A DNA stretch of 40,232 bases from Nitratifractor sp. (GTDB lineage: Bacteria; Campylobacterota; Campylobacteria; Campylobacterales; Sulfurovaceae), in the NCBI RefSeq assembly GCF_015487065.1, contig NZ_WFQN01000108.1:1-40232 (forward strand), in the 5' to 3' direction. The translations under genes and the position numbers were made by a program. A model generated the notes under the pieces. It searched no databases. It saw only the letters and a list, made by a program, of their open reading frames with translations, and was not told where the DNA came from. Positions 8,182 through 15,599 of the stretch are shown here, piece after piece. Position 1 is the stretch's first letter; every line of letters begins with the position of its first letter.

Positions 8182-9639
8182 TTACTGCTGGAGAAAGACG
8201 ACGTGTCCTTTACCGTTCTTTTTGGCGCGGTACATGGCGGTATCGGCCCGACTGATGAGCGCATCGGGATCGGTGATATTTTTTGGGAGCGGAATCATTC
8301 CGATACTGGCGGAGAGCTGAAGCGTCTCCTTGCGAAGGTAGATGGGGGCTTCGATCTCTTGGATAAGCCGAGACATGATCTTTTCGGCCTCATCGGGGTG
8401 CTTGATTTTTCGTAGGACGATGAGAAACTCATCGCCCCCCAGGCGTAGAAGTTCATCGCCGTTTCTGAGAAAGGCACGGATCCGTGCGGCGATCTCTTTG
8501 AGGACCAGATCCCCTACCGCATGGCCGTATTGGTCATTGATCTTTTTGAATCCGTCGAGATCGAGATAGCAGAGCATCGAGAGCGTATGATCGTCGGCAC
8601 GCCGTTGATGGTTCAAAAGCTGAGGCAGGTAGTGGCGGTTGGGCAGACCGGTCAGCTGATCCTGATGGGCGACGGCGTGCAGATGGGCCAGGGCCTGATC
8701 CTTTTCCCGGAAGATGATGCCGACGAAGAGAGCCAAAAAGAGATTGGAGAGGATGAAAAAGTTGAGATTCAACAGCGATTGGGTCAGATCCTGAGAGCTG
8801 TAGGCGAAGAGCCCCTGGCCGTTGTGGGTGAACCAGAGGGTACTCAAGGCCAATCCGACGGCCGCTCCCAAGCCGTAGAGCATATCTTTGTGGATGCAGT
8901 GGATTAGCAAGGGAATCGTGATCATCATCAGGACGGGGAGGCTGTGGATATGCAGGGTGATCTGCATCAGATAATTGAGCGCGGCCATGCCGAAAATGTA
9001 GACACCGAGTCTTAGGTAATTGATCCGTCGATATCCGGTATGCAGCAAAAGGAGGAAAGGGGTGATGAGCAGCTGTCCCAGGACATTGCCGAACCACCAG
9101 AAAAAGAGGCTATTTTTAAAAGAGGAGAGCGGTTCCATCCCTGCCAGATAGAGGACGCCGTTTCCCAGGATGGCGCTAAAGGGTTGCAGAATGAGGAGGA
9201 TCATCCCCGTCAGCAGCATCAGATCGCGGATGCTGCTCAAATTGAGATCCAGCGCATAACGGCGGGAAAGCCGGTAGGCGATGAGGGCTTCGAGACTATT
9301 GACCAGAGCAATGCCCCCTGCGGGAAACCAGCCGAGGCCGGAATTGAGCGCCAGCAACAGTTGTCCCAGGAAAATCCCCGGGATGATCCGGGGGCCGTAG
9401 ATCAGCACTCCGGCCAGGGCAAACCCCTCCGGCAAAAAAGCCGAGAGTGTCACGACACCGTTTTGGTGATAGATGCTGAAGCTCAACCCTCCCGCCAGGA
9501 GATAGAGAAGAATCATGGCGATGTTGAGAATCGCGATCCTTCCGACCCCGCTACTGAAGTAGCCGGCCATCTCTTCGTCAGGAGATGTATTGATATGCTT
9601 GACCACCTCTTCTTTTCCCTTCCTTCTGCGATACATCAT
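8182..9639 (-). CDS. MASE1-GGDEF diguanylate cyclase
   Basis: 485 aa as given in the track. Residues 30-310 form a polytopic MASE1-like sensor (LSAFLPEGFALAGVLIYGPRIIPGIFLGQLLLALNS), followed by a GGDEF domain from about 330 (DQLTGLPNRHYLPQLL). The active site GGDEF (401-405) is intact, so c-di-GMP synthesis is expected, and RNGD (392-395) five residues before it is a canonical RxxD inhibitory site. Start uncertain: the -10-like TATAAT (9638-9643, reverse) overlaps this ATG, so transcripts would begin near 9631. The in-frame GTG at 9606, preceded by AGAAGGAAGGG, may be the real start (474 aa). The signal sensed is unknown; there is no cognate partner beside it. Confidence 0.92.
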   Translation of the reverse strand: MMYRRRKGKEEVVKHINTSPDEEMAGYFSSGVGRIAILNIAMILLYLLAGGLSFSIYHQNGVVTLSAFLPEGFALAGVLIYGPRIIPGIFLGQLLLALNSGLGWFPAGGIALVNSLEALIAYRLSRRYALDLNLSSIRDLMLLTGMILLILQPFSAILGNGVLYLAGMEPLSSFKNSLFFWWFGNVLGQLLITPFLLLLHTGYRRINYLRLGVYIFGMAALNYLMQITLHIHSLPVLMMITIPLLIHCIHKDMLYGLGAAVGLALSTLWFTHNGQGLFAYSSQDLTQSLLNLNFFILSNLFLALFVGIIFREKDQALAHLHAVAHQDQLTGLPNRHYLPQLLNHQRRADDHTLSMLCYLDLDGFKKINDQYGHAVGDLVLKEIAARIRAFLRNGDELLRLGGDEFLIVLRKIKHPDEAEKIMSRLIQEIEAPIYLRKETLQLSASIGMIPLPKNITDPDALISRADTAMYRAKKNGKGHVVFLQQ

Positions 9640-9772
9640 TATATTTTATGATTTCAAAAAATAATCAAATGGCGATTTAATTTTTATTCTACCAGAAAAA
9701 TGAGATCTGTAAAGCAACAATTCTTTAAAAACTCTTCAAAATTTCCAGTTGTTTAGATCGCATCCCGGCTAT

Positions 9773-11134
9773 TTAGACCGCTCCCTCGTCGATCATGGCA
9801 TCGGCGACCCGGCGGAATCCGGCGATGTTGGCTCCCATGAGCAGGTCCCCTTCGTGGCCGAACTCCCGGGCGGTTTCGTCGGCGGTTTCGAAGATGCTCT
9901 TCATGATGCCGAAGAGTTTGGTATCCACTTCGGCAAAGCTCCAGCGCTGCATGCTGGCGTTTTGGGCCATCTCCAGCTGGCTGACGGCGACACCCCCGGC
10001 ATTGGCGGCCTTGGCGGGGCCGAAGAGCACTTTGTGCTTCCGGAGGTATTCGAGGGCTTCGGGGGTGGTAGGCATGTTGGCGCCTTCATTGACCAGGATG
10101 CAGCCGTTTTTGACCAGGTTTTTGGCGTCGACGAGGGTCAGTTCGTTCTGGGTGGCGCTGGGGAAGGCCACGTCGCAGGGGATCGACCAGACGGCGTGGC
10201 CTCCTTCGGGGTACTGGTGGGCCGGGATGTAGGTGGCGTCGGGATGGAGCTGGGCGTACTTCTCCAGGGACTCTCTGCCCACCTCCTTGATCGCCTTGAG
10301 GGTCTTGACGTCGATCCCCTTGGGGTGGTGGATGGTCCCGCGGCTGTCGGAGCAGGTGACGGGGATCGCGCCCATGCTTTTGAGCTTCTCGATGGTGTAG
10401 GTAGCGACATTTCCCGCTCCGGAGACGCAGCAGGTTTTGCCTTTGAGCTCGTCGCCGTGTTTGTTGAGGATATGTTCGGCGAAATAGACCGAGCCGTAGC
10501 CGGTGGCTTCCCGACGGCCGAAAGAACCGCCCCAGCCGACGCCTTTGCCGGTCATGGCTCCTTCGAAGGTTCCGGTGAGGAGTTTGTACTGGCCGAAGAG
10601 GTAGCCGATCTCCCGGGCGCCGACGCCGATATCCCCGGCGGGGACATCCTTGGTGGTGCCGATATGGCGGTAGAGCTCGTTCATAAAGGCTTGGCAGAAG
10701 CGGTTGATCTCGGCGTCGCTTTTGCCCTTGGGGTCGAAGTTGCTCCCTCCTTTACCGCCGCCGATTCCCAAGCCGGTGAGGGCGTTTTTGAAGATCTGTT
10801 CGAAGCCCAGGAATTTGACGATCCCCAGATTGACGGAAGGATGGAAGCGTAGCCCCCCTTTGTAGGGCCCCAGAGTGGAGTTGAACTGGACCCGGTAGCC
10901 CAGATTGGTTTGGATCTTTCCGGCGTCGTCGATCCAAGTGACGCGAAAGATGATGGTCCGTTCCGGCAGGATGATCCGTTCCAGGATGCTGTGATCCCGG
11001 TATTTGTGTTCCTCTTCCAGCAGAGGGGTAAGGCTCTCGAAGACCTCGGTGGCGGCCTGGTAGAACTCCTCCTGACCGGGGGAACACTCCCGGATGAATT
11101 TCAGAACATCCTCGATGTACTCTTTGGCGCTCAT
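9773..11134 (-). CDS. gdhA: NADP-type glutamate dehydrogenase
   Basis: 453 aa, the normal size of the hexameric GdhA of bacteria. It catalyses 2-oxoglutarate + NH4+ + NADPH to glutamate. Family motifs: GYRVQFNSTLGPYKGGLRFHPSVN with the substrate and catalytic lysines, TGLGIGGGKGGSNFDPKGKSD, DVPAGDIGVGAREIG, and the nucleotide fold VSGAGNVATYTIEKL. NADPH preference is the usual rule for this length class; I have not proved it from the fold. The start follows AAAGGATCCCCATC. It stands alone between AT-rich gaps, but fits functionally with the amtB/nirA block as an ammonium-fixing step. Confidence 0.97.
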   Translation of the reverse strand: MSAKEYIEDVLKFIRECSPGQEEFYQAATEVFESLTPLLEEEHKYRDHSILERIILPERTIIFRVTWIDDAGKIQTNLGYRVQFNSTLGPYKGGLRFHPSVNLGIVKFLGFEQIFKNALTGLGIGGGKGGSNFDPKGKSDAEINRFCQAFMNELYRHIGTTKDVPAGDIGVGAREIGYLFGQYKLLTGTFEGAMTGKGVGWGGSFGRREATGYGSVYFAEHILNKHGDELKGKTCCVSGAGNVATYTIEKLKSMGAIPVTCSDSRGTIHHPKGIDVKTLKAIKEVGRESLEKYAQLHPDATYIPAHQYPEGGHAVWSIPCDVAFPSATQNELTLVDAKNLVKNGCILVNEGANMPTTPEALEYLRKHKVLFGPAKAANAGGVAVSQLEMAQNASMQRWSFAEVDTKLFGIMKSIFETADETAREFGHEGDLLMGANIAGFRRVADAMIDEGAV

Positions 11135-11250
11135 GATGGGGATCCTTTAGGAAATACGTGAAATCATTGTAACACAAAGATCGGGAGTGAAGAGGGAATT
11201 GGAGGGTCGGAAAACCACGACGAAAGACAAAACTGATCCAGCTTTTGTAG

Positions 11251-11272
11251 GGTGGTGCCCTATGGGCCCACC
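11251..11272. repeat. GC-rich imperfect palindrome downstream of hemB
   Basis: GGTGGTGCCC-tat-GGGCCCACC can form a hairpin with one internal bulge. It lies just after the hemB stop in a 146-bp gap. It may terminate hemB or belong to the short palindrome class seen in the other intergenic mosaics; there is no T-tract on the hemB strand. Confidence 0.45.
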
Positions 11273-11280
11273 TTCCCCAT

Positions 11281-12255
11281 TCAACGTTCTTTTAGGATTT
11301 TGGCCGCCTCTTTGGCGTGGTAGCTGATGATGAGGTCGGCGCCGGCCCGCTTGAAGCCCAGGAGCGTCTCCATCATCACCCGCTCGTAGTCGATGACCCT
11401 CGCTTTGGCGGCCATCTTGAGCATGGAGTATTCGCCGCTGACGTTGTAGACCGCCAGCGGCAGTCGGCTGGCCTCCCGGATGTCCCGAAGGATGTCCAGA
11501 TAGGCCAGGCCCGGTTTGACCATCAGGATGTCGGCTCCCTCTTTTTCGTCTTCGAGGGATTCGAGAATCGCTTCGCGGCGGTTGGCGGGGTTCATCTGGT
11601 AGCTGCGGCGGTCACCGAAGCTGGGGGCACTCTCGGCTACGTCCCGGAAGGGACCGTACCAGGCGCTGGCGAATTTGGTGGAGTAGCTCATGATGGGCAG
11701 ATGCTCGTAGCCCGCTGCGTCCAAAGCTTCCCGAATGGCGGTGATCATCCCGTCCATCATCCCGCTGGGGGCGATCATATCGGCCCCAGCTTTGGCATGG
11801 ATCACCGCCTGCTTGCCCAGGTTGAGGAGCGTCGCATCGTTGTCCACGGTCTCCAGGACCGGGTCGAGGATCCCGCAGTGGCCGTGGTCGGTGTATTCGC
11901 AGAAGCAGAGGTCGGTAACGACGAAGAGGTCGGGATGGGCCGCTTTGAGCTCCCGGATCGCCGTGGCGATGATGCCGTGCTCGCAGAGAGCGTCGGAACC
12001 GACACTGTCTTTGACGTCGGGGATACCGAAGAGAATCACCGCCCGGAGCCCCAGGCTTTTGAGCTCATCACACTCCCGGATCGCTTCGTCGATACTCAGC
12101 TGAAAGACCCCGGGCATGGAGGCGACTTCATTGCGGATCCCCTCACCGCTGCGGATAAAGAGAGGGTAGATGAAATCGTCCGTGCTCAGGTGGGTCTCCT
12201 GGAGCAGATCCCTCAGGACCGGAGAGAGGCGTTTGCGTCGGAATCGGGTAAACAT
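11281..12255 (-). CDS. hemB: Delta-aminolevulinic acid dehydratase (porphobilinogen synthase)
   Basis: 324 aa from ATG 12255 ([12 protein letters not shown]). The track start at 12390 adds 45 residues that overlap ribA and lack homology; AAAGGAAACCCCG before 12255 settles the start. It condenses two 5-aminolevulinate molecules to porphobilinogen in tetrapyrrole synthesis, which also serves the siroheme of NirA and heme of the cytochrome in this window. The zinc-site cysteines are intact in [14 protein letters not shown] (zinc-type HemB). The two active-site lysines are in [22 protein letters not shown] and [10 protein letters not shown]. It is divergent from ribA, with only 94 bp between starts. 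Confidence 0.97.
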   Translation of the reverse strand: MFTRFRRKRLSPVLRDLLQETHLSTDDFIYPLFIRSGEGIRNEVASMPGVFQLSIDEAIRECDELKSLGLRAVILFGIPDVKDSVGSDALCEHGIIATAIRELKAAHPDLFVVTDLCFCEYTDHGHCGILDPVLETVDNDATLLNLGKQAVIHAKAGADMIAPSGMMDGMITAIREALDAAGYEHLPIMSYSTKFASAWYGPFRDVAESAPSFGDRRSYQMNPANRREAILESLEDEKEGADILMVKPGLAYLDILRDIREASRLPLAVYNVSGEYSMLKMAAKARVIDYERVMMETLLGFKRAGADLIISYHAKEAAKILKER

Positions 12256-12337
12256 CGGGGTTTCCTTTGAAAGAGGTTTGGCTAATTTTACTCGTTTTAA
12301 CCCAAATTTACGTTTTTGTCTCTGGGGCGGCTTGGGG

Positions 12338-12343
12338 TATAAT
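12338..12343 (+). promoter_or_regulatory. -10 box placed for a leaderless ribA transcript
   Basis: TATAAT ends 6 nt before the A of the ribA ATG at 12350, so the expected transcription start coincides with the start codon. No Shine-Dalgarno sequence is present; CCTCC lies there instead. A weak -35 (TTTGTC) lies 17 nt upstream. Confidence 0.55.
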
Positions 12344-12349
12344 GCCTCC

Positions 12350-12916
12350 ATGAAAAAAATCGAAATCTCCAATATCGCTACCCTGCCCACGCGTCACGGG
12401 ACTTTCCGGATCCAGGCTTTTCGGGAAGGGGACAAAGAGCATCTGGCCATGTTTACCGAACCGCTGCCGGAGGTCCCGCTGGTGCGGGTCCACTCCGAGT
12501 GTCTTACCGGCGATGCTCTGGGATCGATCAAATGTGACTGTGGGGAGCAGCTGCAGGCGGCCCTGGAACGGATCGCCGCCGAGGGGGGGATGCTGATCTA
12601 TCACCGGCAGGAGGGGCGCAACATCGGCCTGCTCAACAAAGTCAACGCCTACGCCCTGCAGGATCAGGGGCTCGATACCGTGGCGGCGAACCATCAGCTG
12701 GGATTCGCCGCGGATGAACGGACTTATGAGATCGTCGAGACGATCCTGGAACATTTCGGCATTACCCGGATGCGTCTGCTGACCAACAATCCCCGGAAGA
12801 TCGAATCGCTGCAAAATGTGGAGATCGTGGAGCGTATTCCTCTCGTTATCACGCCCAACCCCTATAATGAAAAGTATCTGCAGACCAAAAAAGAGCAGAT
12901 GGGACATTTGCTTTGA
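12350..12916 (+). CDS. ribA: GTP cyclohydrolase II
   Basis: 188 aa from ATG 12350 ([17 protein letters not shown]); the track start at 12170 is an artefact inside hemB. First step of riboflavin synthesis from GTP. Motifs: the GTP-binding stretch [24 protein letters not shown] with the three zinc cysteines (C, C, C in ECLTGD and KCDCGEQ), [18 protein letters not shown], and [14 protein letters not shown] stand-alone RibA without a fused RibB domain. The start appears leaderless: TATAAT just before and no ribosome site. The 3' end is embedded in a 33-bp perfect palindrome. Confidence 0.95.
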   Translation: MKKIEISNIATLPTRHGTFRIQAFREGDKEHLAMFTEPLPEVPLVRVHSECLTGDALGSIKCDCGEQLQAALERIAAEGGMLIYHRQEGRNIGLLNKVNAYALQDQGLDTVAANHQLGFAADERTYEIVETILEHFGITRMRLLTNNPRKIESLQNVEIVERIPLVITPNPYNEKYLQTKKEQMGHLL

Positions 12917-12938
12917 GTGCATTGCACTCAAAGCAAAT
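12906..12938 (+). terminator. 33-bp perfect palindrome spanning the ribA stop codon
   Basis: Arms ATTTGCTTTGAGTGCA and TGCACTCAAAGCAAAT (16 bp each) flank a single T. The ribA stop TGA (12914-12916) lies in the left arm, so the right arm is an exact inverted copy of the gene's last bases. A very stable hairpin, but no T-tract follows. It may stop or stabilise the ribA transcript. Confidence 0.7.
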
Positions 12939-13001
12939 TAGGAATGAGGAATTAGGAATGAGGAACCGAAGAAGTCGGGTAGAGTGGGATTGTAATCCCA
13001 C
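12936..13001. repeat. Intergenic repeat mosaic C
   Basis: Right after the palindrome are two copies of the 14-mer AATTAGGAATGAGG, then GAACCGAAG (a block also in mosaic E), then a perfect hairpin GTGGGATT-gt-AATCCCAC at 12984-13001. The remaining gap to rsmG carries one more inverted repeat (13071-13101) and no gene. Confidence 0.8.
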
Positions 13002-13070
13002 GAACCTGTGAAGAGGCTAAATGAGTACCCCTTTCCATTAAATGAAGGCTTCAGGGTCTCTTCTTCATTT

Positions 13071-13101
13071 CTTTTTCTTTGTTTACGCGACAAAGAAAAA
13101 G
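13071..13101. repeat. Inverted repeat CTTTTTCTTTGT/ACAAAGAAAAAG
   Basis: Perfect 12-bp arms around ttacgcg. The right arm is followed by a partial direct copy, GCAAAGAAAAAGAAAACGCG. It lies 80 bp before rsmG. An A-rich or T-rich stem of this kind can act as a terminator in either direction, here possibly for read-through from ribA. Confidence 0.6.
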
Positions 13102-13183
13102 GAAACGAAGCAAAGAAAAAGAAAACGCGAGGGGCTGACGTCTGTTCGATTATGTCCTGTGGGGAAGATGTTTTAAAGAGTAA

Positions 13184-13822
13184 ATGATGGATGAAAGTGG
13201 ACGGTTATTGAGAGGGCTCCTGCGGCGAAAGTTGAACGAGGGCGGTCTGGAATATGACGAAGCGCTTCTAGAGCGGCTGGGACGTTTCGCCGAGCTGTTG
13301 CAGGAGTGGAATGTTATTCACAATCTGACGGCGGATGCGTCGCCGGAGGCGGTGGCGGCCAATGTGCTGGACTCCCTCTATCCGCATACTTTTGTTGAAA
13401 AACCCGACTCGCTGCTGGATGTGGGAACGGGGGCCGGGTTTCCGGGGCTGATCTTGGCGGCGGCGTGGCCGGAGGTGCCGACGGTGCTTTGTGAACCGCT
13501 GAAGAAACGGGCGGCCTTTCTACGCTATGCGGCCCTGGAGATGGGCCTGGATCGGGTGACGGTCGCCCGCCGACGGGTGGAGGAGCTCCGGCATGCTCCT
13601 TTCGGCCTTATCAGCTCCCGGGCGGTGAGTGATACCGGGCTGCTTTTGAAACTGACGGCGAAGCTGAGTGACGCGCAGACCCGCTACCTCTTCTACAAAG
13701 GGAGTCGTCTGGCAGAGGAGATCGAAACGATTCCTCCGGGGCTTCGGGTCCGGATCGTCGAGCGGGTACCGAGACGTTACCTCTACCTCCTGCCCCAAAC
13801 CGAAAAATCGGTAGAAACGTGA
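13184..13822 (+). CDS. rsmG: 16S rRNA (guanine-N7) methyltransferase RsmG (GidB)
   Basis: 212 aa, typical for RsmG, which methylates G527 of 16S rRNA with S-adenosylmethionine. The SAM motif is LLDVGTGAGFPGLILAAAWP; other family marks are EWNVIHNLTA, ANVLDSLYP, EPLKKRAAFL and LISSRAVSD. The gene begins ATGATG after TTTTAAAGAGTAA, so either of two adjacent Met codons may be used. It heads a forward run of small genes, with the DksA-like gene 39 nt downstream. Confidence 0.95.
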   Translation: MMDESGRLLRGLLRRKLNEGGLEYDEALLERLGRFAELLQEWNVIHNLTADASPEAVAANVLDSLYPHTFVEKPDSLLDVGTGAGFPGLILAAAWPEVPTVLCEPLKKRAAFLRYAALEMGLDRVTVARRRVEELRHAPFGLISSRAVSDTGLLLKLTAKLSDAQTRYLFYKGSRLAEEIETIPPGLRVRIVERVPRRYLYLLPQTEKSVET

Positions 13823-13861
13823 TATGATTACTTCCAATATCTTTTAGTGAGAAGGTGAACG

Positions 13862-14203
13862 ATGAAGAAACGGAACGATCTGGATCTGGAGCACTTCAAA
13901 GCACTGCTTGAGGCGGAACGTGAGCGTTTGCTCAAAGAGATCGACGGTGTGGCCGGAGATACGCAGGCATTGGAGGTGGCAGCTTCCGAAGCGGAGGATC
14001 GGGGCGATATTTCGGAGATCGACGCCCAAAACGCCATCGATCAGCGTCTGTTGCAGGATCTGAAGCGTCAGCTTCACGAAGTAGATGAGGCCCTCAAACG
14101 CATCGAAGAGGGAGACTACGGGATCTGTGAAAAGACCGGCAAACCGATTCCCGTGGAGCGGCTCGAAGCCTATCCGGCCGCCCGTACGCTTGCCGACGTC
14201 TAG
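13862..14203 (+). CDS. DksA/TraR-family protein with degenerate zinc finger
   Basis: 113 aa. An N-terminal coiled coil (HFKALLEAERERLLKEIDG ... DQRLLQDLKRQLHEVDEALKRIEEGDYG) matches the DksA fold that enters the RNA polymerase secondary channel. The C-terminal zinc finger is eroded: CEKTGKPIPVERLEAYPAARTLADV keeps one of four cysteines. Zinc-independent DksA paralogues with lost cysteines are known in other Proteobacteria, so the protein could still be functional. The acidic coiled-coil tip residues needed for polymerase control look present (SEAEDRGDISEID) but I cannot confirm their register. The start follows GAGAAGGTGAACG. Role in (p)ppGpp-linked regulation is inference. Confidence 0.85.
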   Translation: MKKRNDLDLEHFKALLEAERERLLKEIDGVAGDTQALEVAASEAEDRGDISEIDAQNAIDQRLLQDLKRQLHEVDEALKRIEEGDYGICEKTGKPIPVERLEAYPAARTLADV

Positions 14204-14218
14204 TAGGATGGTTGTACC

Positions 14219-14446
14219 GTGTGGCTGAAGCTCTTGATCATCGGCGGGATCCTCTATGCGCTTTATCGGGTAGCGGGGGGAAGTGTGTTGCCCGGGAAAA
14301 AAGAGAACCGCTCCAAAGAGGCTGAAGAGGCTGAAGAGGGGGAGACTCTGGTGGAGTGCAGCAAATGCTCCACCTATGTGGTGAAGAAAGAGGCGATATT
14401 CTATCGGGGAAAATATTACTGTAGTAGAGAGTGCCTTCCCAAATAA
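14219..14446 (+). CDS. Small membrane-anchored zinc-ribbon protein, PP0621 type
   Basis: 75 aa from GTG 14219, with AGGATGG upstream. An N-terminal membrane segment (LKLLIIGGILYALYRVAGG) is followed by a charged Glu/Lys linker and a four-cysteine module VECSKCSTYV ... YYCSRECLPK, the arrangement of PP0621-family proteins. It probably binds zinc on the cytoplasmic side. Function unknown. It sits 15 nt after the DksA-like gene and 39 nt before the next, so all are likely co-transcribed with rsmG. Confidence 0.8.
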   Translation: MWLKLLIIGGILYALYRVAGGSVLPGKKENRSKEAEEAEEGETLVECSKCSTYVVKKEAIFYRGKYYCSRECLPK

Positions 14447-14485
14447 GCGACCTAAAAAAGATTCAAATAATCAAGGAGTATATCT

Positions 14486-14872
14486 ATGCTGATTTTCGGA
14501 CATCCCTGGATCGAAAGTCCCCGCTTTGTCAAAGTCTTTTCTCTGGAGGACATCGCCCGGACACGGCCGGAAGATGTGCTGCTGCTGGAGCCCCTGAGTG
14601 TCTCCATCGAGCTGGCGAAACATTGTCGGAAAAACGATCTGATTTTTGCGGTGACCACCGGGTCGATCAAAGAGGCGATCTTCGCCAATGCCGTCGGGGC
14701 CGCGTATGCCATCTGTCAGCACGAATTGGCGATCGTGCTGCAGAAAGTGGCGGAGGAGTATCTCTTTGATATGAAGATTCTTGTTTTGGTTGAAAGTGAA
14801 CGGGGGATCGAGACGATGGCGCGTTTCGGGATTGACGGGGTGATTTTCTCCGAAGCGATCGTCCAGGCCTGA
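14486..14872 (+). CDS. Unrecognised conserved-looking soluble protein
   Basis: 128 aa, good ribosome site AAGGAGTATATCT. I do not recognise the family. The sequence reads like a small alpha/beta protein: LIFGHPWIESPRFVKVFSLEDI, then LLLEPLSVSIELAKHCRKNDLIFAVTTGSIKEAIFANAVGAAYAIC, then ILVLVESERGIETMARFGIDGVIFSEAIVQ. Short strands alternating with helices and the closing ARFGIDGVIF resemble the last strands of a Rossmann-like or TIM-type fold, but no catalytic motif is visible. Its stop overlaps the rhomboid start (TGATG), so the two are translationally coupled. Confidence 0.75.
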   Translation: MLIFGHPWIESPRFVKVFSLEDIARTRPEDVLLLEPLSVSIELAKHCRKNDLIFAVTTGSIKEAIFANAVGAAYAICQHELAIVLQKVAEEYLFDMKILVLVESERGIETMARFGIDGVIFSEAIVQA

Positions 14873-15561
14873 TGGAGCGGGGAGGGGGATCGACACCGCT
14901 GACCTGGGGGTTGATCGGACTTTCGCTCCTGGGATACATCGCCGAGGGGCTCTGCGGCGGAGATTGGGGGACGATCGGCGGCAAGACCCTGGTCGCCTGC
15001 GGCGGTCTCTACGGCCCGGCGCTCTTTGAAGGCGGAGAGTGGTGGCGGCTGCTGAGCGCCATGTTCCTCCACGGCGGTATCGAACATCTGGCACTGAATA
15101 TGATCTCTCTCTACATCGTGGGGCGGATCATGGAAGTCTACTTTCCTCCTCTGGACTATCTGCTGATCTACTTTCTCTCCGGGATCGGGGGTTTTCTACT
15201 CTCTCTCGCTTTGCACCCGGATACGGTCATCATCGGCGCCAGCGGCGCGATCTTCGGGATCTTCGGGGCGCTAGGGGGCTTCGTCCTCTTTCATCGGGAG
15301 CGGCTGGGGAGTCACTATCATACGTTTCTGAAAGAATTCGGGATCATTCTGGGGTTGAACCTTGTTTTCGATCTGGCGGTCCCCGGGATCGATATGAGTG
15401 CTCATATCGGCGGCCTGCTTCTCGGGGGTATCGGCGGCTATCTGGCCAGCGGGCATCGGCGTTTATTCTATCTTTTCGTCGCGGGGGTTTCTCTCGGGAT
15501 TCTGGCGGGAGCTTTCTGGCTTCAGAAACACTTCGCGCTTTCGTCGATACCATATTTTTGA
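14872..15561 (+). CDS. Rhomboid-family intramembrane serine protease
   Basis: 229 aa, polytopic membrane protein with about six segments. Rhomboid marks: WWRLLSAMFLHGGIEHLALNM (the H-x2-H-x3-N region), the nucleophile Ser124 in GASGAIFGIFGALGG, and the partner His178 in MSAHIGGLLLGGIGGY. It should cleave membrane-anchored substrates near their transmembrane segments; substrates unknown. It starts at ATG 14872 overlapping the previous stop. The gene ends 38 nt before pyk. Confidence 0.93.
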   Translation: MERGGGSTPLTWGLIGLSLLGYIAEGLCGGDWGTIGGKTLVACGGLYGPALFEGGEWWRLLSAMFLHGGIEHLALNMISLYIVGRIMEVYFPPLDYLLIYFLSGIGGFLLSLALHPDTVIIGASGAIFGIFGALGGFVLFHRERLGSHYHTFLKEFGIILGLNLVFDLAVPGIDMSAHIGGLLLGGIGGYLASGHRRLFYLFVAGVSLGILAGAFWLQKHFALSSIPYF

Positions 15562-15599
15562 CAGGAAGGCGTTTCTAGCGGCAGCAGAAAGGAGAGGGG

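Noticed and set aside
12170-12349. N-terminal extension of RibA in the ORF track
   Set aside because: It lies antisense in hemB, and the conserved RibA start is at 12350.
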